A stretch of DNA of 64,000 nucleotides, from contig NC_026660.2 of NCBI RefSeq assembly GCF_000004075.3, positions 27,531,498 to 27,595,497 of the forward strand. The letters run 5' to 3'. Position 1 is the stretch's first letter. Every line of letters begins with the position of its first letter. The stretch comes from Cucumis sativus. Taxonomy: Eukaryota > Streptophyta > Magnoliopsida > Cucurbitales > Cucurbitaceae. A program made the position numbers and the translations under genes. Under the pieces are notes generated by a model. That model was not told the origin of the DNA and did not search any database. It saw only the letters and a list, made by a program, of their open reading frames with translations. Positions 37,353 to 50,900 of the stretch are shown piece by piece.

Positions 37353-39905
37353 GGTAATGTCATCCTACTCTTTTTTAGTGTATTTTGGAACGAGTTACAT
37401 GTTCTGTATGTAATATCTAATATGTATAGACTATCTTAGTTCTTGCATATTTCTCCTAGCAATTGGTTATGTTTTTGGGCTATTGTTAGGGTAGAACTCA
37501 TAGATATAAATCTTGATTATCTTTAATCCAAGTGTGTTCCCATCTGTGTCGCTTAGCAGAAGAGTTTGGTCCCTACTTCTGGGAACGAAACTTGTCTCCA
37601 GTGTTATAAATATGATAATGAGTTATATGGAATGTATTATCCACTGCCGCCGGCTTTTCTAACTCGAGGATGGGCCCTTAAATGAATCTGATTTTAAGAC
37701 GCAGAAGTGTGTAGTTGAGGCATTAGGAAAGGAGATTGTCCGGTTGACTAGCTTGGAGCTAACTAAGTGGCCTGAGTATCTGCTCTGTTCTTCGCTTTCT
37801 GGAAAAGAAAGGAGTCATACATGCGCATATGTTTTAGGTGGGAAATGACAAGCCTGAGATAATTTGGAAAATGGGTCCTTTGGGTTTTCTGACATAATTG
37901 AAGTTGGAGGTAAGAAAGTGTGCAGTCTGGAAGGGACAAGATTTTTACAGTTATGTTAGTATAACATGACCCGACTTGAGTGTGTGCGCTTTTAGGAATC
38001 GAAAACAATGAACCTAGATTTTGGTAATAAATAGAAGATGACGAACTTTAAAATGCTATTCTTCGTTGAAATCTTAATTTGCTGTTAGTTTGGTTGTTCA
38101 CTTTATTCCATCTTCTTATGAAGCTTTATGACTCATTATGGTGCAATAGGTTTTCTAAATTTTCTGGAACAGAATAAATGTTAGTTGAGATAAATAAGGT
38201 CATTCAGATTGTCATGTATTCATCTTCTCTAGTTACCTCATATCTGGACTATCATAATTGACTGAGAAGTCATTGGCGCTCTTTAATCTTGCTCTGATTT
38301 TTGGGATCCTCCCCTTATTTCACTCAGCAACGTAATACTTCTTTTACTAAAAAATTCATAATTGACTGGGAGGTCATAACATATTTTCCCAAAGGTGAAT
38401 AAAGTTAAAAATTTAAAACCTTATTTAACACGAGGCAATGTTATGATCAGATTTTTTCCCCTTCATAGTTTCATAAATGTCACGAGAGGTTTTAGACCAG
38501 GAAAGTGTGTTGGCTGAAAGTTGACTTACAGAAAGAAATTTGAGACCATCATAGAGTACTTAACAGTTAACACCAAATATATATCATTATCTCTGAAGCA
38601 TGTGGCATAAACACACTTTTAAGCTGGTCTATTTTATTTATTATTCTGCACTCGCTGTTTTTTATGATCATAGCATTGGTTACTTCCTTCGGTGAGTTTT
38701 GTCTACAACATCTGTAATTATTCATGATCATTTCTACTACAGCGTTAGCTAGAGACCATTCTTATTAATACCAACTGCAAATATGTGTAATACAATTGTT
38801 GAATTACATTAGGCAAAATCATTTATCAGTACCTGTCATTACTTTTTAGTAATTCCGTTCGTTTCATCTACCAACAGGATGCTGCAGAAAATACCAATCT
38901 TTTATGGCAATTTTCAAGTCATGGCAGCAGTTGAAGATATATCGTTGTGTCTTGAAATTCATTTGGGATGGTTGAGGACATGGGATTGTTTGGTTTCCTT
39001 CAAAATATATGGAGCATTCTTTTATCAAAACTTTCCATATTTTTTGCCTCGACATGGAATTGTATTGGTGGATAGATATTTCTTGGTACTTGCCATTTGT
39101 ATTCATAGGTATCGAATAACTTAAAACACACCACCCATTGAAGAAGAAAGTTCACGACAATGAGTTTTTTTTTTTTTTCTCTTGTATTCAAAGACAGTGG
39201 AAGAACAAATCACCAGCTTCAATTCACTCCTCTTAATGCAAACTATGTAAACTCGAATAGTGGTGATTGAAGCCTATGTAACATCATGGCTAAACTTCTA
39301 ATTCCATCGACCATTTAAGAAGTTCACGAGAAATCATTTATATGTTTTTAAAATTTGGAGATTTCATTTGACAAAATAGTAGCTATTTTTTAGATTGTAG
39401 CTTATTCGTTTATTGAGCTACAGACTGCCCGATAAAATAGTAACTGAAATTGTTGCAATGGAATGTGAGATTAGTAATATAGAATGTGATTAGTAATACA
39501 GACACTTGAAATTTTCTCATGGAAGTCTCTTTTTTTTTTTACAAAAAGATAAAATCTTTAGTACAAGAATTATTGTATTAGCCGATTATTATAATTTAGA
39601 AATGCAACTTAAATTACTTGAATGATAGACTTGAAATGAAAACCAGTTTAAATAAGATAAAGCAGTGGAAATTTCGATGTCATGAGATTAAAAAAGATGG
39701 TAAGAATTACTATTTCATTTAAGGATTTAAGAATTAAGATAATTGTGAATCAATTTAGTTTTAATATACACAAGTTTTTTTAATCCACATTTTTCTTTTA
39801 TATTTCCAAATTTTCATTTTTAATATTTTGGGTAAGATATCTGAAGGAAATTACGAATCGGCAAGTGCCGAGTTAGCATTCCCGCCGAGACGCCGCCGAA
39901 AATTT
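37353..39905. other. 3' flank of the L12 gene, probable 3' UTR intron, and upstream DNA of the folate carrier
   Basis: No coding gene seen over about 2.5 kb. A donor at 37354 and an acceptor CCAACAG ending at 38878 would define a 1.5-kb 3' UTR intron and a terminal non-coding exon from 38879. This is inferred from splice sites only. T runs lie at 39165-39178 and 39531-39540. The last 60 bases are GC-rich and belong to the next leader. Confidence 0.45.
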
Positions 39906-39935
39906 ATGCCTCAGCAACTCATGCCGATGAACTAA
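39906..39935 (+). promoter_or_regulatory. Short uORF in the folate-carrier leader
   Basis: A nine-residue ORF (MPQQLMPMN) ends 48 bases before the main ATG and is in the same frame. Its stop therefore also rules out an N-terminal extension of the carrier. Confidence 0.45.
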
Positions 39936-39983
39936 AAAGAAACGAAGTTAGTGTTGGGTAAGTATTCGAAGTCGCAGCTGGAT

Positions 39984-42900
39984 ATGTGGCAGTGGGAGAA
40001 TGCCACTGCCGGTGCCCTCGCCGGATTTGCCACAGTCGCCGCTATGCATCCTCTTGATGTCGTCCGCACCCGGTTTCAAGGTTGCTTACTTATGGCCTCT
40101 CAAAGTTAGCCTGTGTGTGTCAACTAACGATCTAGCGTTTCAAGGCTTATTTCTTTAGCATTCATTTTTTTTCCATTTGTCTTCGACATGGCAGTTTATG
40201 ATGGCAGAGGATCGAATCTCCCGACTTACAAGAATACGGTCAATGCAATCTACACTATTACTCGGATGGAGGTTTGTAGATTCTATGTTTGCAACACTTA
40301 ATTGAGACAATTTGCTGGCTTTTAATGCATTTCCCCCTCGAATTTCTGTATGGGACATATTCATTTTGGTTTCTCAGTTATATCAATGGTCAGGTTAGTC
40401 TCAAGAACCATGAAATTTGTTTGTTTTACCTTTTAGTCGAAAATTAGTTATCCTAAGGAAAGATTGTTGCTTTTATGATTACCATAGTTGGTCTCCCCTG
40501 CGCCGGAGATCACTTGTCTCTTATCCCAATGAGTTTGCTAATTAATTGAAACAAAGCCACGAGGTAATTTACTAGCCGTAGTTGATTTCTTTAGCCCCCT
40601 AACGAAATATTCTTATGTTGTGTTTCTTGCCACTAGAAAATTAAGCAGTGCTTATACTTAATATATCCGTGTCCGGTACTTGCACGGACTGTATGATTCT
40701 CAACACTTATTATATTCGACCTTCCAAACTTTCTTATTACTTATAATCCTTGTTATGGACTTGTTTTGCCTGAAATTTCTATCACGTTGTACGTTTGGTT
40801 ATTTGACTTTTGTTCTCATATAGATTCTGATGCTTCCCTTATTCCAGGGCTTGAGAGGACTATATGCAGGCTTCTATCCTGCAGTTCTCGGGTCAACTGT
40901 TTCCTGGGGTTTATATTTCTTTTTGTAAGTATGTGTATTGATTCTTTTTCCCTTTCTCTATGGCATAAAGACATGTCATACAATCAGACAATGCATCTAA
41001 TCACTTGAATATTCACTCAGTCCTCTATGGTATGAGTTATTTTGTTATTCTCTTTTATGTTTCAGCAGTGTGAAGTGTCTTAATCATGTAAGGGCCACAA
41101 AAACATTGCTACGTTAGGAAACATTATTGAAATTTGTAAGAGAGTCATAGTGCCTACTATACAAACATTTTAATTTTTTTTAAAAAAATTTGTGTCGAAT
41201 TCTCTTGCCGAAAACAAGATCTATGCCAAAATTTGAAAACTAAAAACAAAAAGAAAGTGGTTCTTGAAATCTTGTTTTTTTATACTTTTCATCAAGTCTT
41301 TGGAACTCTATTAAATGTTTTCCCTCAATGTATTGTAGCTATGGCAGAGCCAAACAAAGATATTCTGACAGTGGAAAGAAGGACTTGAGTCCTGGTCTTC
41401 ATCTTGCTTCTGCAGCAGAAGCAGGAGCTTTGGTAAGTTTAAGACCCTTTTCCCCCTTTTTTTTGCTGCCTCTTTTTTGTTTCTTTATCATTGATTCATT
41501 TCTAAGAAGTCATGCTGCAAGTCCTTCGATTTTTTATGCTTGTGAACGTCAAACAATTTCCTTATTGCACTAACTAGAAGATTATTTCTATGCCCTAATT
41601 ATTTTCAACTTTTGATCTTTATTATATTCACAACTGTGATTTTACTACTTTGTCAGGTTTGTTTTTGCACAAATCCAGTTTGGCTTGTGAAAACAAGAAT
41701 GCAGCTTCAGAGTCCTCTTCATCAAGCTCAACCTTATTCTGGGTTATATGGTCTGCCTTCTGTCTTTCATTCAATTAATAATAATGTGTTCTTTGGGATA
41801 TACCTTATCCTACTAAGTTATAAAATTTTATGATTTGTACTAAAGTTAAATTTCAATATTTTATCCCCCCATCCCCTCTCTCTCACTCACACACACATAC
41901 ACAAACACAGTTGTTTTGTGATGCCTTTCTTACCTTGATGTTTAAACTTGTCAAGGAATGAAAGCTTTTATGTAAACATGAAAAAGAAAAAAGCAATTCA
42001 TCAACAAGAGAAAAGAATAAAAATAGGGAAACAATAAGAAGGCCAAACCCTCTCATTGAAAGAATTTTACTTCATCTAGAGACCGACCCTGAAGAATAGA
42101 TTTGTTTATTTCCTATGTCTTTCAAACATCAATGAAAGTCCCATCATTTTTTCGACGCCTAAATTTTTTGATGATGTTAACAGACAAGTAAGATTCAAAA
42201 TTCTAGTTTTTTCTCTCAAAGCTTTATTCTATGACTAATTGGAGCAATGTCCATTGATTTTGAAGAACCATAGCATTGGAAGTTAAAAGTAATGTAGATA
42301 AGACTTTCCAACTGTTGTGAAAAAAGTACCGTTGAAATTATCTGATATTCAGCACTATGATTTCGGGTAATGGACTAAGAGAAAGGTTGTAGAGTGTGAA
42401 TGTATCTCTTTTGTGGGGGTGCACTGTGGGTTCATTTTTAATCTAGTATAGTCTAGACTTGGAACCTAATGCTAGCTCTTGTTCTATTATTTCCTATTCA
42501 TGTGATACTATATACACATCTATCATGTTTAATTGCAGATGCCTTCAGAACCATTTTGAGAGAGGAAGGTTTTGCTGCTCTTTATAAAGGGATTGTTCCT
42601 AGCCTTATGCTTGTAAGCTGTTAGATTTTAGTTTAATTTTCTTTCAACAGTTTACTTATTTTTCTTCTGCGCTGTATAGATCTTATTGCATTAGTTAGTA
42701 TTTGATTTTTGTTACCCATAGGTCTTGTTAGACATCTCATCTCCCGTTTTTTGTACATTGGCCCTGTTAATATTCTCTTTTGTTACCTGTAAAAATTTAT
42801 CTGTATTTGTGTGTCAGTGTGACAAACACATATTAGTTAGTTTTAAAATTTCACGTCTTCCATTCATTATACTGCAATTTTGTTTAATCAAACTTGGGCA

Positions 42901-43938
42901 TTACTCTAAAGTTTAAAGGAGAAATTTACACTGTTCATTTGTCCTTTTCTCTCTTTGAGAATTCATTATGGAGTGGGAAAGAGTTTGTACGTTTGTCATA
43001 AATAAACATTCTGTTTACACTATTTCATGGGAACAATTCATAGATGTGTTTTGTTGCTACAGCAGGTTTCTCATGGTGCCATTCAATTTACAGTTTATGA
43101 AGAACTCCGTAAAGTTATTGCCAACTCAAGGTCTAAAGGGACCAGAGTCGATGCTCAAAATTCCAGGGAATTACTGGTACAAATCTTTGGCTTGAGTTTA
43201 CTCCATTAGATCCTTGGAATGTGAAATGGAAACTCTTAGTCCCTTACTGTGAATTATCTCTCACACAGAATTCGGGTGATTATGCTGTTCTTGGAGGAAC
43301 TTCTAAAATTGCTGCCATGCTTCTGACATACCCATTTCAAGTAAATTGAAAATTGCTTTGATGCTGTGAACTGTGGTGTGGTTTTTATAGTCATTTATCT
43401 TAGCTGATATTTGAGTGACTTGGTTTCAGGTTGTTCGAGCTCGGTTGCAGGTATCCCAATAAATACTATCTTTCCAGATCGTTTTTCCTCTTTTTTTTAT
43501 TCTTGGAATTAAATGAGCGTTCTGCCTGCTTGCAGCAAAGACCAGGCCATGATGGAATCCCAAGATACATGGATAGCTTCCACGTCCTTAAGGAAACTGT
43601 ACGGTAAGAACTAACCTGTCCAATAACGTTACACTACCAGGAGAACAAATGTGCTTCTACTCTTTGAGTTTTGCTATTGCTCGATGCCTTAAGAATTAAC
43701 CAGGGGGACCCTGCAAAGTGGAGTTGGAGCTTTTGTCAGCCCTCACTCCATAACCTACACCATAGCAATAAAATTTCCTTTGCCGTTTGTTTATATATCC
43801 TGCAGGTTTGAGGGCATTCGTGGGTTTTACAGGGGAATTACACCAAACCTTCTAAAGAATGTCCCAGCGGCCTCAATCACGTTTATTGTGTATGAAAACG
43901 TCTTAAAGTTGCTCAAACTAACAAGACAAAAGGAATAA
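39984..43938 (+). CDS. FOLT1: Folate transporter of the mitochondrial carrier family (FOLT1-like)
   Basis: Eleven exons: 39984..40080, 40195..40271, 40848..40924, 41339..41432, 41657..41750, 42539..42612, 43066..43176, 43269..43340, 43430..43450, 43536..43603, 43806..43938; 305 residues. Three mitochondrial-carrier repeats each keep the P-x-[DQW]-x-x-[RK] signature: MHPLDVVRTRFQ, TNPVWLVKTRMQLQ and TYPFQVVRARLQQ. Second-half motifs GLRGLYAGFYP, ALYKGIVPSL and GIRGFYRGI are in place, so six membrane helices are expected. The sequence tracks Arabidopsis FOLT1 from its start (WQWENATAGALAGFATVAAM). FOLT1 moves folates across the chloroplast envelope, while animal relatives act in mitochondria. 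Compartment cannot be read from sequence here because there is no presequence. Exon 9 is only 21 bases. An in-frame stop upstream supports the chosen start. Confidence 0.93.
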
Positions 43939-46900
43939 AACCCGTGGACTGATCTACATTGTTTTTCATCATTGTGGAAGCTGGTATTTGTATCCAAAAT
44001 TTCTCCTTTCTATTGGAATTTTTATATTCTTGCAGTCTATTATTCAATCAATCACTTCCCTCTTTGTTCATGGTAATGAAAAACTATCTGCTTTTGAAAT
44101 TACAGGAGGTACAACGCAGAGCATTTGTTAACCAAGTCACTTATTGCGGATTAGACCAAAAAAAAGTTATTTATTGTGGAGAAAATTTACGGATGAAAGA
44201 GTTTTCTTGAAAACATGCTGAGCTCTCTCCTGCTGGACAAAATGGTCGCCATCCAATATAAAAACTTCAAAGTCGGACACGAAGCTCTTGAATACATCTC
44301 CTTGCACATATTTTTTGGTTCCCGCTGATTTGAATCCAGTACTTTAACATACTAAAATTTTTGTTAGGAACTCTTAACTCTGTTATACCTGCCCTGGTGC
44401 CAACAGATCCCGGTTCCTGTCACCATAATAAAATGAAAGAGCTTCATTTTCGAAGCAATTTTGAACAAATATGGGTCCACGTTGTGATCCCTTTTGTACT
44501 CTGTTAGAAAATGACCAAAGAAAGGAAGAAAAGGAAATGGGAATCTTCGCTCGTTATTGTTTACACGTCAATAGTACAGTAGTTAAATGAACAATGGTGT
44601 TGGAATTGTGGCTTGGCTTGGTGGATTAATTGGGAATCACCATAGCCTCTTTCCGGGGTAATGATGCGATACCAATGGTTAATTGGAAAGGGTATCTCGG
44701 GCCATCACACTACCGAATCTCAGGGAAGCCAAGGATCAACAGAATAGAGGTTCTTTGTCTTGACTACATCCTATTGTTTTGGATTTTCTGGTGTACAGCT
44801 TTGTCTTTAGGAGTTACTAAAGCTTCACTAAATTGTTGGCTACATTAGTCCATATATATATAATAGCTATATTAGTTGGGAAAACATGTCAAAGATGATA
44901 AACTTAAACAATTGTTGAATATAATTAACTACTCAGAGGTGGAGGAAGTTCAAATGTCTAACCAAGTGGAGGAAGTTTCAAACTGTTCATTTTTCTTTTC
45001 CATTTTGCCAAATCCAAGTTGAGAGAAAAAGAGCATTATTAAAATTAGCTTAAACTTTTCCCCATCTCCTCTATCTTTATGTTGGTCCCTGCTTTCAATC
45101 ACTTGGGTTCCAAAGATTATAGAGAAATTCTTTCCATAAAAAGGAATCCAATGAAATGTCTATTCAACAAAGATAATGGGTCCTTTAGAGTTTCAAATGC
45201 ATGTGAACATTGGATTCTACGTTTGATATGTTTATGATAATGTGATTTTGGTAATTAAAAAGTGGATCGAAAGGGAGTGGGTGGTCCAATATCTTTTTTT
45301 GAGTGACATTTAGAATTTCTTACAGCTGCAGTTGTCCATGTTAGTACTATAATTATGTTGACTTTATGATATAAAATGTTCCACTCCAAATCGTTTACCT
45401 TTCTCTCTTCAAAGGTAGACAGACCTCTGGATTCTGCGTGTGACAGAGAGAATAAAAATAAAAATAAAAGTTTTGGAAGGGAGCATTCTTGTAGAAGCTT
45501 CGGTTAGGTTTCATGATTATGGCTTTTATAGCTTAAATTCCTTTCTAAGTATCATATTGCAATCAATCCCATCCACTAATTAGCATATTAATTTGTGACG
45601 AGAACATGATACACTGACCTTCAAAGATAGTGCTTAACCTACCAAGCATCCAATGTTCCAAATCCAAGATTTAGAATCTAGCTTCGGTATTGATGACAAC
45701 ATCGTTCATATCTCTTACGGGTGCTTAGAAAGTTGAAAGGTAATTTAAATTATTGAGAATCAAAGTAATATGGAAAAATGTGAATAAGCCGAAATAATAT
45801 TATGAAGCATGAACACAATAACAAAAACTTGAACTGAAAATTGTGAAATTGGGAATGAGTTTTACAATTGAACCTATATCACTTAATACAAAGTTACAAA
45901 CTGATTGGGCAAGTTAAATAGCTTCCTAAACGTGAAAACTATCTCATCAATAAGTGGTCTTAAAAAAATTTCAATAAATCATTAACAAGTTGAACCAAAC
46001 AAAACCTGTTTAGTTTTAAAGTTTGACATCGAGCTACCAAGAAATCATTGCTGATATAGTTTTGAAGGTAATTTCAATTCATTCATATATCCCTCGTGAA
46101 CATAGGCATTAAGATAGTGTTGCGAGAAAATGACTAGTAGTAGATTAGTGTAGAAAAGTTTTCATATTACCTGCATGCATTCATAGTATATCACAACACA
46201 AGTATTTTAAGAACAGCATGAATACACTGCTCTAAAAAGTATGTAGTTTTAGAAATCCGTTTTCAAGGGATTGATGGTTTTTGTGAATCAGAGCAGCAAA
46301 CACAAAGATGAAGAAGGATGAGAGAAGAAAGTGAAAACAGCAAAGTTAAGAGAAATGGGTCCACATTCACAGTGTAGATCCATCACTCACTTGTAGTTGC
46401 AGAGAGAAAGAGAGAGATATTGAAGACTGTGAAACAGTGTTTAAAGTACTGAAGCATGATGAAGACAAGACGAATGAATTATGGGAAGTAGTGAAAAAGA
46501 AAATGAAAAGAAAGAGGAATAGGGGTTTAGATTAGGGTGAGAGAGGGGAAAGGGATGAGATATCTTACGGCGCCCCCCAATCGGCCCAGTGGGCTTTGTT
46601 CACGTGCTCAGTTTCTGCACATGCCATTTCCAAGGTGGGTCATCTTCTTTCACTCTACAAATTAAACACTCTCATTCTGGCCCGACCCATGTGATCTCAT
46701 TCCCCCCTCCTTCTTCTTCTTCTTCAACACCTTAACTTTTTCTCCCTCAAACACTTGCATTTTTCTCACATAACCCTAAAGTTAGCCATGAAATCCATCA
46801 AACTTTAGGAGTCGGCTATGGGGAAGTGTTTCCAAGAAACCCCATTTCCATTTTCTTCCAAAGTTCGGATTTTTATATTCTTATCATCATACCAATCACA

Positions 46901-47716
46901 TTTTTCTTTCGGAAAACCCGGATCTCTCGGAACCAATTTGCTTTTCTTTTCATTTATATGTCTGAGTTTTACGTAATCTCCACATTATTAATGTAGACAA
47001 AACGAGAAAGCTATCGTTATTAGTCATATAATATAACTGTTTAAGTCAAATTTCAGAACTTTTTATACAATAATCGTGTAAGTTGACTTTTTTTTTTATT
47101 TGATGGATGACTTGAACTATAGTAATCATTAATTTAAGCACAAACTAAATGTTATTTAATAAAATAACAATAAAGAATAAGGTATGAGTAGATTGACCTT
47201 TCAACATAACTTAAAAAGATTGAAGATTGGAATTTCAACAATGAATTTATAAAAAAGAAGTTGGGGAAGTGATATTTGGTGACAGAAATATCAAATTTTT
47301 TATTGAAGGGTTGGTGAGGGAGGGGGAGAGAGAGAGCATTGATGAGGTGAAATGGGTAAGGTACAATTTTAGAACATTTTTGGTGGAACAACTTTGGTGG
47401 GGTAAAATGAATTAGAATAGAGAAATCCAAGTAACAATAACATCTATACCTAATGAAATAAAGACAAAAAAGAAAAAAGAAAAGGAGAGAAAGGAGAGAA
47501 AGGGTGTCAATATTAGGCCATCAAACATGGTGTCACACACTTCATTCATTTTGATTGTTATAAGGGCATGGTATAGATCTTCCAAATCTCAACACCCAAA
47601 AAAGATTTTCATTCCTCTTCTCTCCCTTCACTTCCCAAATCCCATCCCCTTCTCTAATTCCCACAAAGGACAAAGCTATATACCTAATTTCCTAAATAGA
47701 CACTCTCCTATACTCC
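43939..47716. other. Intergenic DNA between the folate-carrier and CYP90C1 genes
   Basis: About 3.8 kb with no protein gene I can support. The first 500 bases include the carrier 3' UTR. A promoter-like island at 46.52-46.78 kb is listed separately. A nested hairpin (GATACCAAT...ATTGG...GGTATC) lies at about 44667-44695 and is unexplained. Confidence 0.55.
46523..46779. promoter_or_regulatory. Promoter-like island with telo-boxes, site II motifs and a G-box
   Basis: On the minus strand are CTAAACCC (46523-46530) and ACCCTAAT just above it. Around the centre are GGCCCA (46583-46588), TGGGCT (46590-46595) and CACGTG (46601-46606). On the plus strand is AACCCTAA (46772-46779). This grouping is common in promoters of growth-related plant genes, and its symmetry suggests two-way transcription. 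No protein gene starts on either side. The minus side has a CT-rich leader-like tract and a 31-codon ORF (46288-46383). This is inference from motif clustering. Confidence 0.4.
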
Positions 47717-47927
47717 TATTTATATTCCTCTTTCTCATTTCTCTCTCTTTTTTTTCTCTTTGAGAGACACATAAAAACTGGGTCTTTGGCTGCATGAATT
47801 GATTTGATAGCCAAGTAAAAGTCTTCCTTTTTTCTTTTTTGCCTTGGTTGACTCAAGAAAAAGAAAAGGTTGCAACCTTTTTTTGTTTACTAGGGCGTTT
47901 GTAGGGTTTAGAGAGAATTGAAAAAAA

Positions 47928-50900
47928 ATGGGAGTTTGGGTGTTTGTGTGTGTTATTTTAGGTTGGTTTTTGTTGAAGAAGAAGAAGAAGATTGTTGAGA
48001 ACAAAGATGGAATTCCTAAAGGGAATTTGGGTTGGCCTTTCTTTGGTGAAACTCTTCAATTCATTTCTTCTGGCTATTCTTCTCGTCCTGTCACCTTCAT
48101 GGACAAACGCAAATCTCTGTAAGTCAATCTCCCTTTTCCTTTTCTTTCTTTTTTTCTTTTTTTGTTCTGTCTTCTTAAAAATAAAAAATAATATTAAAAA
48201 AAAGTTTTTAAAATTAATTTTTCAATTATTTCTAATATTTTTCCTTTGGTAGGAAACACCCAGTTGCCTATCAAACATATTCATAACATTACAAAGCATA
48301 CCCAGCTTTTTTCTTTCTTACTCAATCTCTAAGAAAATATTCTTCTTTTTTTCCCTCCCTTTTCTTGTTACCACAAATAGAGGATCATATATTTATTTAT
48401 TTTCTTTCTATATCACTGCATTACAAGAAAGTACACAAAACCCAGCACAAAAATGATGAGTGCCACCATCATTCATTAGCTGGACGTGTTACCTAACTAT
48501 TTTCACCATAATTAAAGTTGTGGTGGTAATTATGCTTTTTTTCAAAAAAATTTATGGTCGTTGTTATGATTAATCCAAGTTAGCAATTAGTTGGATTGAT
48601 TTTCTATTTAATTGTTTTGGAAAGGCCAGAAGAGAATAAAGAAATGATGATGGGGAGGATTGATAATTGATAATTATTTAATAATTTCAAAAAAAGAAAA
48701 AGAAAGAACTAAGGTCACACATGCAAGAGATCAGAAAAGGAAAATAAAAGTTTGAATTTTTAACCATAGGAAATATTATTGTTTTGTTTGTTTTTTCTTC
48801 TCCTGTTTGTTGTAATGAAATGAGGCAATCCTCAACAAAGGATCAGAATTGAAAGCCTAAAAGAACCAAGCATGTACTTTTGAAGAAATTTCCATGTGGG
48901 TGAAAATCTTTGGTTGCAATTTTGATCCAAAAAAGTACTAAAAGTGCAGACTTCTGACTTTAGCTGCAGTAACCATAGTCTACTTACTTAGATTGATGAA
49001 ACAAAAATAATATATAATTAAAAGATTTGATTTTTGTTTATTATTTATTTTTTGCAGGTATGGGAATGTGTTTAAAACCAACATTTTGGGGACACCCATA
49101 ATAGTATCAACTGATTCAGAGGTGAATAAGGTTATCTTACAAAACCATGGGAATATATTTACCCCAGCTTACCCAAAATCAATAACAGAACTACTTGGTA
49201 CATATTCAATTCTAAGAATGAAAGGAAATGTTCAAAGAAGACTTCATACAATCATTGGAGCCTTCCTTAGGTCTCCTCAACTCAAAGCCCAAATCACTAA
49301 AGATATTCAAAATACTGTTCAACTTAGACTTGCTAACTGGAATAACTCTCAATTGCATCTTCAAACTGAAGCCAAACAGGTCTCAATAATCTCCCCCTCT
49401 TTTTTTCTTCTTACTTTAAAATATTGTATTTTGCTTTTAATATAATAATAATATGGGTCATGCATAAAAAATTATTTAATTTTATATTTTTTTTCAGATC
49501 ACATTTGAAGTATTGGTGAAGGTGTTGATGAGCGTGGGACCTGGTAAAGAATTGGAGACTTTAAAAAGGGAATTTGAGGAGTTTATTAAAGCTTTGATTT
49601 GTATACCTATTAAATTACCTGGAACTAGGCTATATAAATCTTTGAAGGTTTACTTTATTATTGTTATTACTATTAAATCAATAAATCAATAGTTTATATT
49701 TAATTAATTAAGTTGATCTTATGTGTTGGGTTGTGTACAGGCCAGAGAGAAGTTGTTGAAAATTGTGGGGAAGATTGTGGAAGAAAGGAAATCGATGGTG
49801 GGGGAGAAGGGTGCACCGAGAGATGCGGTGGACGTGCTCTTACAGGATCACAACGAGAACCAAGGGCTACCCCTGGATTTCATCAGCAGTCACATCATAG
49901 AGCTGATGATCCCCGGGGAGGAAACGGTACCGACGGCCATGACTCTCGCCGTTAAATTTCTCAGTGATTGTCCCCGCGCTCTTGCCCAATTAAAGGTACG
50001 TTTTTTTGTTCGTTTCCTGATCCAATGGTTAGGACTGAATCATGAGGTTGGGATGGTGGGTGGAGCCCCTGGGCAAAAACCGTCGGTTTCAAGAGTCTGC
50101 TTTCCGATAACCACCACGTTCCAATTAAATAATTATCATGTTACTCACTTAAATTATATATTCTCCTTCGAAAGATTATAGATTTAAATATTGGCACTCT
50201 CACATCTCGAACCTAAATAATGATAATAATAATAGGCATATCTAAGTTGTCTCGTTAAAATGTCTAAAATATTAAGGTCAATTAGGGAGGGGGGGAAGGA
50301 GTAGAGTTGTTTGGTTTAGTGAATTGGTGAGCCTAGGAAATTATTATGGCTCGGGATGGAATTATTAATCTTTTATTAGTGATGGGATCCAAGAACTCTT
50401 TGGCCTAACATATGTACTAACATTACTACCAGCTGACTTAGACATTTTCTTGCTAAACAGTAGAATTATTAGGCAATCTCGTATATATCTAAGGTTTACC
50501 TACCTACCTTAGAGAGGTTACTTCAAATGGGGTGTGTCTAGTTCTTCTCCATGTTTGGGGTTTCAAGTAGAATAGGTGGTACTTTACATGTTTGATATTT
50601 ATATCCATTATTTTAAATCTCCATTTTGTTACCATTTTTATTTAGACTAAAATAATAGTTTGCATTGTATTACAGCATGTGGTATAGAGTCATAGATTAA
50701 GATAACTTAATAACTATAACAAAGTAAACAGCTGAAACAGTCTATTACTAGTTTTTGAAATTGGCGTATAATGGATCTAACAGTTGTCCAATAAGCATAT
50801 GTGAGATCACGCAGGATATACCACTATTAAAGTTGAATAATAGGTTGGTTAATTAGACTCAAAATGAAAAGTGAAAAGGTGTATTTAGATATTATTTTGA

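Noticed and set aside
44727-44745. Sequence resembling miR169 (AGCCAAGGAT)
   Set aside because: Only ten bases agree, the rest of the mature sequence differs, and no matching star arm is present.
49713-49955. Overlapping ORF in a second frame across CYP90C1 exon 4
   Set aside because: It is a shadow of the P450 exon; the other frame carries the conserved I-helix.
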